DNA of 64,000 nucleotides from Pleurocapsa sp. PCC 7319 (lineage in GTDB: Bacteria; Cyanobacteriota; Cyanobacteriia; Cyanobacteriales; Xenococcaceae): assembly GCF_000332195.1 (NCBI RefSeq), contig NZ_KB235922.1, positions 5,429,322 to 5,493,321 of the forward strand. The letters are read 5' to 3'. The position numbers and the translations under genes are program-made. Of this stretch, positions 8,881 to 18,332 are shown one piece after another (the stretch's first letter is position 1; each line of letters opens with the position of its first letter). Under the pieces are notes generated by a model. That model saw nothing but the letters and a program-made list of their open reading frames with translations, was not told where the DNA came from and searched no databases.

Positions 8881-10449
8881 ATGACAATCAAACGAGCAAT
8901 TTTAGCTCTGTTAACCATATTTGCGATCGCCAGAATTGGCTTTTCTTTAAACAGTAGTCTTTCTCAACCCCAGATCCAAAGTCGCTTAGAGCTATATCAA
9001 ACTAATTTATTACTCCACGTTGCGGAATACAAAACTAATACAAATGATGATTTTGATTTAAATAGTGCAGTCAACTCTTTAGTTGGAGAAGATCCTTATT
9101 CGGCAGCCAGTAAGCAATATCAGAAAGTACGCCAAGAAACGGTAGTTAGTCGTGATAATTTCGTCTCTAAGCTACAACAGCTAGACACTGGCAAAACAGA
9201 TATTACTGATGAAGCAAACAAACAAGGAATAAATGTCGCTCAAAAAAAACAGCTTAAACAGCAAATTACCGAATTAGAGCAGTTTATTAATGAATTGGAT
9301 TTAAAACAAGGGATTTTAGCTGCGGCGCAGGGTAAAACACAAGAAGCAATTTCTATTTGGGATGGTGAAATTAGTCGTATCAACAATCCCGAAAACAGTT
9401 ACTTACAAACAGCTACACTCCTTAAACAGTTATGGCAGGAGCAAACCCAAGAACTGGTAGCAAGTACCGAGACTATCAAAAGTAAATTAGAAAATAATTT
9501 AGATAGTTGGTTCAGTTATCAGGCTTTAGCCAAATTTGACGAAGTCAATCATCTTGCTGACGATTTAGCTTCACTTAAAGAACAAGAATTACAAGTTGCT
9601 ACCAATTCAATATTTAAATTAGCCTTAATCAGTGGCATTCCCTTTTTTGGTGGTATTACTGGAGTCGCTTTGTTAATATTTTTAATTATTCAAAGATTTA
9701 TTAAAAAAGAAACTTCGATTATTTCAACCAATAACAGCACTACCTGGGAGACACCTTGGGATTGGGAAATTACCTGGCAAGTTTTGATTGTCGGGTTTTT
9801 CTTTATCGGTCAATTTGTCTTACCTTTAATTTTAGGTTTTTTAAATATTAATCCGGTTAACTCTTCCCTTAGAATCAAAGCTTTATATATTTTGGGAACC
9901 TATCTTTTAATGGCTGTAGGGGGAGTTTCAGTTTTATACTTTTCGATTAAATCTTTTATCCCTCTCTCCCAAGATTGGTTTAAATTCAAATTAACTAGTA
10001 ACTGGTTTGTTTGGGGGGTTGGAGGTTATTTAGTTGCTGTACCTTTAGTATTACTAGTATCTTTGATTAACCAGCAAATTTGGCAAGGGCAAGGAGGTAG
10101 TAATCCCCTTCTATTTCTAGCATTACAAGCACAGGATCAAGTAGCATTGGCAATATTCTTTAGTACAGCATCGATCGCTGCGCCGCTCTTTGAAGAAATA
10201 ATGTTTCGTGGTTTTTTGTTGCCTTCTCTAACACGTTATGTATCTGTTTCGGGGGCAATTATGATTAGTGCTATTATCTTTGCAGTCGCTCATCTAAGCT
10301 TATCTGAAGTCTTACCATTAACCACTTTGGGAATAGTATTAGGAGTAGTTTATACGCGATCGCGTAATCTTTTGGCTCCGATGTTGCTTCACAGTCTTTG
10401 GAATAGTGGCACCTTAATTAGTTTATTCGTTTTAGGCAGTGGTATTTAA
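8881..10449 (+). CDS. CPBP family intramembrane glutamic endopeptidase
   Basis: 522 residues. One N-terminal hydrophobic segment is followed by a long Gln/Lys/Glu-rich helical region (about 30-240), probably extracytoplasmic, then a multi-pass membrane domain. The CPBP (Abi) motifs lie at the C-terminal end: EEIMFRG, the His of VAHLSLSE, and LLHSLWN. The family contains CAAX-prenyl proteases and bacteriocin self-immunity proteins. A GGAGG Shine-Dalgarno sequence lies 4 bases before the ATG. It divergently flanks the phosphatase gene. Confidence 0.9.
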   Translation: MTIKRAILALLTIFAIARIGFSLNSSLSQPQIQSRLELYQTNLLLHVAEYKTNTNDDFDLNSAVNSLVGEDPYSAASKQYQKVRQETVVSRDNFVSKLQQLDTGKTDITDEANKQGINVAQKKQLKQQITELEQFINELDLKQGILAAAQGKTQEAISIWDGEISRINNPENSYLQTATLLKQLWQEQTQELVASTETIKSKLENNLDSWFSYQALAKFDEVNHLADDLASLKEQELQVATNSIFKLALISGIPFFGGITGVALLIFLIIQRFIKKETSIISTNNSTTWETPWDWEITWQVLIVGFFFIGQFVLPLILGFLNINPVNSSLRIKALYILGTYLLMAVGGVSVLYFSIKSFIPLSQDWFKFKLTSNWFVWGVGGYLVAVPLVLLVSLINQQIWQGQGGSNPLLFLALQAQDQVALAIFFSTASIAAPLFEEIMFRGFLLPSLTRYVSVSGAIMISAIIFAVAHLSLSEVLPLTTLGIVLGVVYTRSRNLLAPMLLHSLWNSGTLISLFVLGSGI

Positions 10450-10564
10450 CTAATTTGAACATCTTTATTGTTCCAATAATCTTCAGCTTTTTATTTAATC
10501 AATCTTCAGCAATCACTCTATACTAGATGTAATTCATTTTACGAATAGTTTAAGAGCTGAAATT

Positions 10565-11422
10565 GTGGGTTTTAATCTAGTCTGGGGGTTGATTTTGCAG
10601 AAACTGGAGATTAACTACTATGCACAAATAAAAAGTTTTCTCAGTATAATTCTTGCTTGTTTAGTAATCCTTTATCTTTCAACCAAAGCTTTGTCAACTG
10701 AAAAGCATTCAAATACATCTTCACCTAAGACAGCTCGAGAAAATACTAAGCCACAAAAAAAAGAGGAGCGTGAAGAGTCTTTAGACTTTTCTAGTACTGG
10801 TAGACCAGGACAGCAAACTGCAGGAGAGAGTCGAGGGAATTGTACTAATATAAATGACTTCTTAAAAGCGGTTATGCCCGTTTCTCACTCGGGTAAAACA
10901 ATTTTAGGACATCCTAGTTTTTGGGTTTATTTGCCTCTGGTTACCGAACAAGCCAGTCACATCGAATTCATTGTTCAAAATGAGGCCAGAGAAGATATTT
11001 GGCGATCGCAGATTCACACCCCCCAGGATGGTCGATATCATAAATTTTCTTTGCCAGAAACTGAGCCTCCTTTAAAAATTGGTCAATGGTATCTTTGGTA
11101 CGTAAAAATATACTGCAACTCTCAGCTAGCCTCATCGCAGTATGTTCAAGGTTGGGTTCGTCGAGTTCCTGTAACCTCTGGCTTGTACTTGGAGCTGCAA
11201 CAAAACGGTCAAAGATCTCATCTAACCTATGCAAATCATGGTATTTGGTACGATGCCATTGATAAGTTACTAAGTCAGTATAAACCCAATTCTAGCGACC
11301 TGGATTTAGAAAAAGACTGGAAAAATTTAATTCGAGCTAAAGGAGTACAGCTACATCACCTGCCCTGTATAAGAGCTAATTTCACTTCGCGAAAGCAAGA
11401 AGCAAGAGCCGTTAATCTTTAA
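10565..11422 (+). CDS. DUF928 domain protein, secreted or membrane-anchored
   Basis: 285 residues from a GTG start. A hydrophobic helix at about residues 27-44 works as an uncleaved or late signal anchor, a charged Lys/Glu/Ser linker follows, then the DUF928 domain with HPSFWVYLP, WYLWYVKIYCNSQ and VQGWVRRV. DUF928 is almost confined to cyanobacteria and often sits beside CHASE2 or secreted proteins; its function is unknown. The start is uncertain because no good ribosome-binding site is seen. Confidence 0.82.
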   Translation: MGFNLVWGLILQKLEINYYAQIKSFLSIILACLVILYLSTKALSTEKHSNTSSPKTARENTKPQKKEEREESLDFSSTGRPGQQTAGESRGNCTNINDFLKAVMPVSHSGKTILGHPSFWVYLPLVTEQASHIEFIVQNEAREDIWRSQIHTPQDGRYHKFSLPETEPPLKIGQWYLWYVKIYCNSQLASSQYVQGWVRRVPVTSGLYLELQQNGQRSHLTYANHGIWYDAIDKLLSQYKPNSSDLDLEKDWKNLIRAKGVQLHHLPCIRANFTSRKQEARAVNL

Positions 11423-11683
11423 CCTGAGTGTCCAAGGAATTTTCTTCGTAATGTTAGTAGCTAAAATTCTGGATTTCATTGCTTACTACAATGACAAGAT
11501 GGTCAAACCGTTCCACTGGACTTATAAGGGTAAGGCTTTAACAGTATAACGGTTGTCTTATTTACGCCCACGTCCACTAGTTTTTTCACTTTTTGGGTTA
11601 ATTGTTTAGCTCATAATCTAGCCTTAACCCCCCGCTAAGCCTTAAACTTAGATTTGCAGAGAATTTAAGATATTTTTTAGATT

Positions 11684-12409
11684 GTGCGAAAAATAGTTAT
11701 TGCTGGCAACTGGAAGATGCACAAAAACCAGGCAGAGTCCTTAAAGTTTGTGCAAGCATTTAAATCAAAAACCGAAAATACCGACGAAAGTAGAGAAATT
11801 ATTTTGTGTGCTCCGTTTACATCTCTTACTGTCATGTCCAAAAATTTACACGGAAGTAGGGTCATGTTAGGAGCACAGAACATTCACTGGGAGATTGAAG
11901 GTGCATACACTGGTGAAATATCAGGAGAAATGCTCACCGAAATTGGTGTTAATTATGTGATCGTTGGTCACAGTGAGCGACGACAGTATTTTGGAGAAAC
12001 AGATGAAACAGTAAATTTACGACTTAAGAGAGCGCAGGAATATAGAATGAAACCAATTCTTTGTGTTGGTGAGACTAAATCACAAAGAGATGCTGGCGAA
12101 ACCGAAAATATTATTATCAATCAACTGAAACAAGATCTAGTAGGAATAGATCAAAATAATCTAATAATTGCCTATGAACCAATTTGGGCAATTGGTACGG
12201 GAGATACATGCGAATCTACGGAAGCAAATCGTGTCATCGGGATTATTCGCCAGCAATTAGATAATAAAAATGTGACGATCCAATATGGTGGCTCTGTTAA
12301 ACCAGGTAATATTGATGAAATTATGTCCCAGGCAGAAATTGATGGAGTTTTGGTAGGTGGAGCAAGTTTAGAAGCAGCTGACTTTGCACGTATTGTTAAT
12401 TATCAATAA
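11684..12409 (+). CDS. tpiA: Triosephosphate isomerase
   Basis: 241 residues from a GTG start, complete. It interconverts dihydroxyacetone phosphate and glyceraldehyde 3-phosphate in glycolysis and the Calvin cycle. Visible residues: GNWKMHKN (catalytic Lys), IVGHSERRQ (catalytic His), [11 protein letters not shown] (catalytic Glu), and phosphate-binding YGGSVKPGN and VGGASL. Cytoplasmic TIM barrel. The gene stands alone. Confidence 0.97.
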   Translation: MRKIVIAGNWKMHKNQAESLKFVQAFKSKTENTDESREIILCAPFTSLTVMSKNLHGSRVMLGAQNIHWEIEGAYTGEISGEMLTEIGVNYVIVGHSERRQYFGETDETVNLRLKRAQEYRMKPILCVGETKSQRDAGETENIIINQLKQDLVGIDQNNLIIAYEPIWAIGTGDTCESTEANRVIGIIRQQLDNKNVTIQYGGSVKPGNIDEIMSQAEIDGVLVGGASLEAADFARIVNYQ

Positions 12410-13340
12410 TTAGTAGCATTGGGGCAGTTAATAATAATTGCCTCAATTTATTCTAGTCCTATAGTTTAATCGTTTAAATTTGATATTTCTATATTTATCG
12501 AAAATTTTTCAAATATATTAAGATTTCAAGTACATTAAGAAATACGATATTTTAAAAACCTTGGTTTAGCTAAGCTTTTACTAAAAGCCTTTCACCCATA
12601 ATTATGATTCTGGTTGAGTTTCTACCGAGCCTCGTAGAGCCGTACAAACTTTGATTTTTGACTCAGTCATACTTGCAAGTATCATTATTACAATTTTGAT
12701 TGCTGCTTCTTCTGTATTTATCTTCAGATTCTTCAAGAAGTAATTGTTTACAATGAAATTCTTTTCTTCACGGTTAAAATGGTAAATTTGAAGTAGTAAA
12801 TCATTGTCAGACAAGCTTTTTAACCGCTCAAAATGACACTAAATGTATATTCAAGGTGTGTAATGTCAGTATATTTCTCGATAGACAATCTTTTTTTTGC
12901 TATTAAACAAACTAAAATCATCACCAAAAAAAATTGCTTTGTTTGTAAATTTCGGTGTTTTCGCTAATAGTCTTTTTCTCTTTTTCTGTTAGTATAGGAC
13001 AGAATTGAGCGTACAAATCAAGCGTATAATTCTCTGCGAATATTACATTATTGCCCCCTAGCCAATAATTGTAATTTGCGGGGAGGCATTTTTACTCTAT
13101 ATTTTATGGCTACGTAATTACTCTTATTTTATTTGGTCAGCCAGGCGATATTAAATTGCTAATAAAGAAAATCTTCTAGTTAATAAAAGCTAATGAAGCA
13201 TATTGGCTTTATATTAATTCTTAAATTTCAATAACTATAATTGAAAATATTGATTTTTTGGGATTTCAATAGATAATTTTTTTTGCCATTTAAAATTGCC
13301 AGGAAGCTATTCTATCGTAATTAACCATCTTATAAGCATC
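12410..13340. other. Long AT-rich intergenic region
   Basis: About 930 bases. A 70-codon TTG-initiated frame on the minus strand (12602-12814) has no ribosome-binding site and no recognisable domain, so it is not called. A weak inverted repeat after tpiA (about 12420-12443, GGCA...TGCC) could serve as its terminator. The remainder is very AT-rich; no repeat or RNA signature was recognised. Confidence 0.45.
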
Positions 13341-13610
13341 ATGACAAGACCCAAAAAATCTCAGCTTCAAGAAACAAATTCTCCTTTTAAAAGATTGAGA
13401 TTGAATGTCAAACTGTCCCAAGAACAATTAGCCAGAGAAATCGGTGTGGCAGTTTCTACTATTCGGCGTTGGGAAAAAGGTCAAGCCGAACCCACGATGA
13501 CAGTGGCTCAAATGAAAGAATTTTGCCGAGCAGTTAAATTCAAGTTTGACGACTTGCCTAACTCACTTTTGCCTCCCAAGAATAGTGATGCCAAAAATAC
13601 TAGCAAATAA
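13341..13610 (+). CDS. XRE-family helix-turn-helix regulator
   Basis: About 89 residues. The ATG at 13341 is preferred over an in-frame upstream start at 13296 because homologues begin directly before the HTH and the extra 15 residues look non-coding. The HTH_3 domain spans about residues 15-70, with LSQEQLAREIGVAVSTIRRWE as its two-helix core and PTMTVAQMKEFC behind. It is a single-domain DNA-binding protein with no ligand-binding partner domain. It is convergent with trpA; the target is unknown. Confidence 0.85.
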   Translation: MTRPKKSQLQETNSPFKRLRLNVKLSQEQLAREIGVAVSTIRRWEKGQAEPTMTVAQMKEFCRAVKFKFDDLPNSLLPPKNSDAKNTSK

Positions 13611-13631
13611 TAATTAACTAAATCTATGAAT

Positions 13632-14429
13632 CTATGACAAGATCGCTTGTTTTAGAGAATGGCAGAATTTACTGACTGCCTTTAGTCCCGTTTCGGGAGT
13701 TCCCTCTGACAATCGTTTAACTACGGCACTACCAACAATCACTGCGTCTGCGCCCCAGTCTTTGATTTGTTTTGCTTGTTCAGGACTAGAGATACCAAAG
13801 CCTACTCCGATGGGTTTGGTTGTTGTGCGATGCAAGTTCGACAACAGATCTTTAATTTCTGTTGCCATTTGGCTGCGAACTCCAGTTACTCCAGTTACCG
13901 AGACTAAATAGACAAATCCTTGAGATTTGGCAGTGATCTCATCAATTCGTTCTTGAGAACTAGTGGGGGCAACTAGCAATGTTACCTCAATGCCGATATC
14001 AGCGGCTGGCTTGAGTAATATTTCAGCTTCTTCCAAAGGTAGATCGGGGACAACCAACCCGCTAATTCCTGCATCTTTGATTTGTTTAAGGAATATATCT
14101 ATTCCCCGATAGTAGATTGGATTGTAATAGGTAAATAAGATGATCGGAACTTTAGTTGTGCCTTTTACTGTTTTTACTACTTCTAAAACATCATCCAATT
14201 GGACTCCTTTCTGTAAAGCTCTCGTAGCAGCAGCTTGAATTGTTGGACCATCTGCTAACGGATCTGAATAGGGTACACCCAATTCAATCATGTCTGCACC
14301 GCTCTGGGCTAAAACCTCCAAAGCTTTGGCAGTAGTAGCCAAATCAGGATCTCCTGCAGTAATAAAAGGAATCAGAGCACATTCAGAATTTTGTTTCAGA
14401 TCTTGAAAACAACGGGCAATAGAATTCAT
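13632..14429 (-). CDS. trpA: Tryptophan synthase alpha chain
   Basis: 265 residues, complete. It cleaves indole-3-glycerol phosphate to indole and glyceraldehyde 3-phosphate for the beta chain. The catalytic Glu and Asp lie in [17 protein letters not shown], and GFGISSPEQ and GSAVVKRL form the phosphate site of the TIM barrel. The beta-chain gene is not in this window, as is common in cyanobacteria. The ndhL-DUF3007 pair lies upstream on the same strand, separated by a small mobile element. Confidence 0.97.
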   Translation of the reverse strand: MNSIARCFQDLKQNSECALIPFITAGDPDLATTAKALEVLAQSGADMIELGVPYSDPLADGPTIQAAATRALQKGVQLDDVLEVVKTVKGTTKVPIILFTYYNPIYYRGIDIFLKQIKDAGISGLVVPDLPLEEAEILLKPAADIGIEVTLLVAPTSSQERIDEITAKSQGFVYLVSVTGVTGVRSQMATEIKDLLSNLHRTTTKPIGVGFGISSPEQAKQIKDWGADAVIVGSAVVKRLSEGTPETGLKAVSKFCHSLKQAILS

Positions 14430-14480
14430 TAAGAAAAGTTGATTGAGTAATGAAGATTAGTATTTTAGTATTTTTGTGTT

Positions 14481-14819
14481 CCCTAGGATATGTCATCCTT
14501 TGGGCTTAGCATACCTTCTAAGCTATTTTAGCGGTATACATAGAGAAAAATGTTCTGCATATTGACTCCTCACCGCCCTAAAAAGTCGGTGATTCTGGTT
14601 TTTAGTTTTTAGCTCAAATTGACTACTAATTACTAAAAGAAGTCTTCCTAGAAGAAAGGGGCTTTAAACTCAGAACGATGGTAAAGCTTCAGAGATAAGG
14701 ACATAACCTTGGTACTCCCTTAAGGCTGTAATCTAGTCAAGAGTCGATGAGTCAAGAATCCCCCGTTAAAACGCGCTAGTGTTTAGCGGTGGAAGTGTCA
14801 AAGATGACATACCCTAAGA
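14481..14819. repeat. Imperfect 20-bp inverted repeat surrounding the small IS200/IS605-like element
   Basis: The left arm near 14481-14502 reads CCTAGGATATGTCATCCTTTG. The right arm near 14799-14819, read on the other strand, is CTTAGGGTATGTCATCTTTG. Roughly 17 of 20 positions agree. It reaches the 3' end of the DUF3007 gene, so it may once have been a simple terminator-like hairpin now opened by the insertion inside it. Confidence 0.5.
14562..14801 (+). mobile_element. Non-autonomous IS200/IS605-like element (about 240 bp)
   Basis: There is no ORF. The left end shows a hairpin at 14571-14591 (CACCG, loop, CGGTG). The right end shows a longer hairpin with arms near CCCCCGTTAAAAC and GTTTAGCGGTGG, followed by AGTGTCAA, the style of right end seen in cyanobacterial IS200/IS605 copies. 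Such elements move by single-strand cut and paste using a transposase supplied elsewhere and leave no target duplication, which agrees with none being seen. Confidence 0.5.
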
Positions 14820-15137
14820 TTGTTTAGGTGTTTGAGATTCTTTTTCTTGCTCAATTTCTTGTTGAAGTTTGGTCAAATCTTCAGGAGACATTTCTTCAAA
14901 ACGTTTTTGAATTACTGCTTCTTCATAATCTTTAAGTTGCTGATTATAAGTCATATTTTTGCTGCTGACTCTCAATAAGTAGGTCAGGGACCAACCAATT
15001 AACCCTATAACTAACAGAGTTTGTGTCCAAATTCCCGCATTGATAGAATCAATGCCCAGTACCTGTAAAATGACATAAATTAGTCCTGCCGCTACGAAAA
15101 CGCCAAGACTGATTCCCAAAGCATCAATTCTGCGCAT
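14814..15137 (-). CDS. DUF3007 family membrane protein
   Basis: 107 residues with two transmembrane helices (about 9-29 and 37-56) and a charged Glu/Gln/Lys-rich coiled tail. DUF3007 is conserved in cyanobacteria and plastid lineages. Its position 19 bases downstream of ndhL is a recurrent arrangement, suggesting one transcript. Function unknown. Confidence 0.85.
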   Translation of the reverse strand: MRRIDALGISLGVFVAAGLIYVILQVLGIDSINAGIWTQTLLVIGLIGWSLTYLLRVSSKNMTYNQQLKDYEEAVIQKRFEEMSPEDLTKLQQEIEQEKESQTPKQS

Positions 15138-15156
15138 AGTATTTATCTAGAGTATA

Positions 15157-15387
15157 TTAGGCTTTTAGATCGCGGCGTTTGGGACGAAAGTTGAGAAAGG
15201 GACTAAGCAGTAACATTCCAGGAAAGCTCAAAAATACAAAAAGATACATGATTAGTCGTTCTATGGAACTAGCAACATACCAACGGTTTTTGAGATATAA
15301 ATAAACCAATGCGGGGAGTACCAAAAGATATGTGCCACTTAAAACTAGATATAACAAGGCGACTAGAGTAGTTTCTGTCAATAACAT
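15157..15387 (-). CDS. ndhL: NAD(P)H-quinone oxidoreductase subunit L
   Basis: 76 residues with two hydrophobic helices and the ending FRPKRRDLKA typical of NdhL. It is a small membrane subunit of the cyanobacterial NDH-1 complex in the thylakoid membrane, needed for cyclic electron flow and carbon uptake functions. DUF3007 follows in the same direction. Confidence 0.93.
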   Translation of the reverse strand: MLLTETTLVALLYLVLSGTYLLVLPALVYLYLKNRWYVASSIERLIMYLFVFLSFPGMLLLSPFLNFRPKRRDLKA

Positions 15388-15513
15388 AATTGTTTTTATT
15401 TCCTGAAGATTTTTAATATTTATATTTTAGGCGGTAAATTGCACTCTTCGATATCAATACTGTATGATATATTAGTCCTCACAGGAAATACCTTTTTTCA
15501 CTAAACCATATCA

Positions 15514-15599
15514 GGGGGTATGGCGGAATTGGTAGACGCTGCGGATTTAAAATCCGTTGACCGTAAAAGGTCGTGGGAGTTCAAGTCTCCCTACCCCCA
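15514..15599 (+). tRNA. tRNA-Leu (UAA), intronless
   Basis: An 86-base cloverleaf. The acceptor arms GGGGGTA (15514-15520) and TACCCCC (15592-15598) pair perfectly. The anticodon stem GCGGA/TCCGT encloses loop TTTAAAA with anticodon TAA. A long variable arm (GACC...GGTC), typical of leucine tRNA, and the T arm GGGAG-TTCAAGT-CTCCC follow. CCA is not encoded. No group I intron interrupts the anticodon loop. Confidence 0.96.
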
Positions 15600-15685
15600 C
15601 TGTAATACCAAATATTAGCTCAGACTTGTTGTATATCGGCTGCATTTCTGTCTTCCTCTGAATGTGCTTGGATAGCGATCGCTGT

Positions 15686-15721
15686 TATATTTAATGGCTA
15701 TCGTATATTTAATGGCTATCG
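15686..15721. repeat. Two perfect tandem copies of an 18-bp unit
   Basis: TATATTTAATGGCTATCG occurs twice without a gap, just after a HIP1 site, in the non-coding DNA between the tRNA and the Wzc-like gene. Probably a recent slippage duplication. Confidence 0.9.
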
Positions 15722-15874
15722 GAACGAATTCCTATCACAGTCAAAAAACCAAGCAAAAGAAAAGCTAAGAAGATTTTTGAAGATGATTTCGCTCACTTTC
15801 GCCAAATTATCTTTAATTCCGGGCAATTAAAACCCTAATTTTCCCATTAAGCCAATTTTTGCCCTGTATTCAAA

Positions 15875-18154
15875 TTATAATTTTGCTTTACTAACATTGC
15901 CGTTTAAGCTATTACCTTGCTCCATGTTGGATAAATCCTCACTAGAAACAAAATCATCATTATTGACCTTTTGACTATCTCTTTTGAAATAACTTTTACC
16001 GTACCGACCATGATAAGAATAGCGGTCAAAGTCACTAGGCTTGACTCCATTAATCACCATCCCTAAAACTTTTTGTCTAGTGTTAGCCAGCGTTTCTTGG
16101 GCTAATTCCGCACTTTCGTGCTCAACTACTCCGGGTCTAGTAACAAACACAATGCCATCAACTAACTTACTAAGAGTTAGTACGTCTGCAGTTACAGGTA
16201 AAGGAGGCGCATCAATTAAAATTAAATCGTATTCTCGTCGTGAACGACCAACTAAGTCACTCATTGCTTGAGAATCGATTAATGCTAGGGGATTAGTCCG
16301 TACTAAACCACTGGTTATCAGATCTAATTTCGGCATGGGTCTTTCGATGACAGACTTGGGACTGAGTTGCTCAGTAATAATATCTCTAAGACCTTTACGA
16401 TTATCAACTCCCCACAAGTGATGCTGAGAAGAACGACGTAAATCTCCATCTATTAATAGTACACTGCGACCTAATTGAGCGATCGCCGCAGCTAGGTTAG
16501 CTGCCACAGTAGACTTGCCCTCTTCTGGGACAGAGCTAGTGATCAAAATGACTTTGGGTGGTTTGTCACTAGTCAAAAACTTGAGATTCGCTTGGATCAT
16601 CCGATAAACTTCTCCAGAGAAAGAATCTGGTTCTTCCCGAGTGACAATTCTTCCTTGATAATCAGGCGCTTCTAGGGGGGTTATGCCAATGGTATTGTAG
16701 GCAAATTTCCTTTTGATTTCAGCTAAAGACTTAATTGAGCGATCCTGCATCTCCAGCAAAATGATCGATAAGTTAGCTAGAAATGAGCCTAATATTACCC
16801 CCAATCCCAACAACATAACTCTGCCAGAGCTACCCTGTTCTGGCACGTCAGCGTACTCCACAACTTCTGCATTACCGCTTTGCTGATTTTCGGCTAGCTG
16901 TACTTCTTGTAAATTGTCCAGCAATGTTTCATAGGTTTTGCTGGCTGCTTCAGCTGCGCGAACTAATTCTCTTTCCTTTTTCTCTAATCTGGGTAGATCC
17001 TTGGCTCGCTTCAAATACTCTTGTTGAGTTTGGTATAGAGAGCTAACTTGTCTTTGTAGACTGAGTTCGTCGATTTTTAGAGTGATAAATTTTTCTAGCT
17101 GATTTTCTTTGATACCATCTTGACTCTGTAATAACCCTTGAGACACCTCAACTCCTTGCCCAACAGCATTAGCAACTAACCCTTCTAGTTGTTGTGTCAA
17201 GTTATTTTTTTTCTCGATTAAGCTAACAATACTGGGATGATTATCATTAAATCTCTGACGTTCTTTTGCCAAATCTGATTCTGTCACAGCTAACTGATCC
17301 AAAATACTTTGAACTTCAGGAGATCCCCCTAGTTGATTAGCAGCAACTGCCTGTTTCAAATCTAATCCCAACTGCCCTTGAAGTGCCGATGTTTGAGCTT
17401 GTAAACCTTGTAATTCTGAACCAGTAGATGATATCTGCTGATTTAGTGCCCCCAAATTAGTAACTAGTCCTTTTTTCTCTTCAGTCAGGTCAACAATATC
17501 ATTTTCGGCTCTAAAAGCGGAAACACTAGATTCCGCCTGTTCCACCTTATTTTCTATAGTAGGTAATTCTTTATTAATAAATTCTTTGGCAGCAGCAGGC
17601 TCAGATTGATTGCCTCTTATTTGCTGCTGAAGATAGACATCCATCAGAGAATTTACTACCTCAGAAGCAACTTTTGGATTGGGACTTCTGTAGCCAATTT
17701 GGACTACATCAGTACCACCAATCAGTTCAGTAGTAAGTTGTTGTCTAAAGTCTTTAGGCTTTAGAGGTTCATCTTCATCATCTGTTAATTTTTGACGATC
17801 GATTACTTGCTGAATAACTGGTTCAGACTCTAATACCTCAATTTGGGTACTCAGAGGAGTTTGGTTAGTCAAAATGGGTTCCAAAGTACCGGTCTGTTCA
17901 CCAATACCAGTAAGGGATGCAGCAGTTTTTTGTTTAAAGAGTAGTTTACCTTGTGCTTGATATGTTTTTTTCTGAAATAAGCTCAACCCTGCAGTGACTC
18001 CTAAAGTTAGCACAAATATTGCCAAGGCTGGTTTCCAACGCCTTCTAACTTTAAGTAAATAATCACTTAAGTTTAAATCTAAAGAATCTCTTGAGGAGGT
18101 TTCAGGTAAATTGGAATTTTTTATATTTTGACCGTTAGAGTTATTACTCAACAT
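15875..18154 (-). CDS. Wzc-like polysaccharide co-polymerase / bacterial tyrosine kinase
   Basis: 759 residues. The N-terminal Wzz domain sits between a transmembrane helix near residue 40 and a second near 445. Between them is a long periplasmic coiled coil. The cytoplasmic kinase domain has Walker A SSVPEEGKST near 540-549, Walker A' VLLIDGDLRR near 565-574, and Walker B LILIDAPP near 643-650. The C-terminal tail has only a small Tyr cluster (YSYHGRYGKSYF, about 712-723), fewer than in enterobacterial Wzc. Role: control of chain length and export of extracellular or capsular polysaccharide. It is monocistronic here, with no export porin or polymerase adjacent. Confidence 0.92.
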   Translation of the reverse strand: MLSNNSNGQNIKNSNLPETSSRDSLDLNLSDYLLKVRRRWKPALAIFVLTLGVTAGLSLFQKKTYQAQGKLLFKQKTAASLTGIGEQTGTLEPILTNQTPLSTQIEVLESEPVIQQVIDRQKLTDDEDEPLKPKDFRQQLTTELIGGTDVVQIGYRSPNPKVASEVVNSLMDVYLQQQIRGNQSEPAAAKEFINKELPTIENKVEQAESSVSAFRAENDIVDLTEEKKGLVTNLGALNQQISSTGSELQGLQAQTSALQGQLGLDLKQAVAANQLGGSPEVQSILDQLAVTESDLAKERQRFNDNHPSIVSLIEKKNNLTQQLEGLVANAVGQGVEVSQGLLQSQDGIKENQLEKFITLKIDELSLQRQVSSLYQTQQEYLKRAKDLPRLEKKERELVRAAEAASKTYETLLDNLQEVQLAENQQSGNAEVVEYADVPEQGSSGRVMLLGLGVILGSFLANLSIILLEMQDRSIKSLAEIKRKFAYNTIGITPLEAPDYQGRIVTREEPDSFSGEVYRMIQANLKFLTSDKPPKVILITSSVPEEGKSTVAANLAAAIAQLGRSVLLIDGDLRRSSQHHLWGVDNRKGLRDIITEQLSPKSVIERPMPKLDLITSGLVRTNPLALIDSQAMSDLVGRSRREYDLILIDAPPLPVTADVLTLSKLVDGIVFVTRPGVVEHESAELAQETLANTRQKVLGMVINGVKPSDFDRYSYHGRYGKSYFKRDSQKVNNDDFVSSEDLSNMEQGNSLNGNVSKAKL

Positions 18155-18332
18155 ATTAAGTATATTCAGGTAGGTAAGTTATTTGATGGTGAAACTATGT
18201 TTTAATATTATTTTGGCAAGACTTCGGTATTATTACTACTACTTTATTAAAGATATATCATTCACTACAGAATAAAGTGTCGTAATCGCTATAATCTTTA
18301 GAGTAATTATCATAATAAACTTATCAATCAAC

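Noticed and set aside
12602-12814. A 70-codon frame on the minus strand after tpiA
   Set aside because: TTG start, no ribosome-binding site, no recognised domain, and very AT-rich composition; kept only as a note in the spacer entry.
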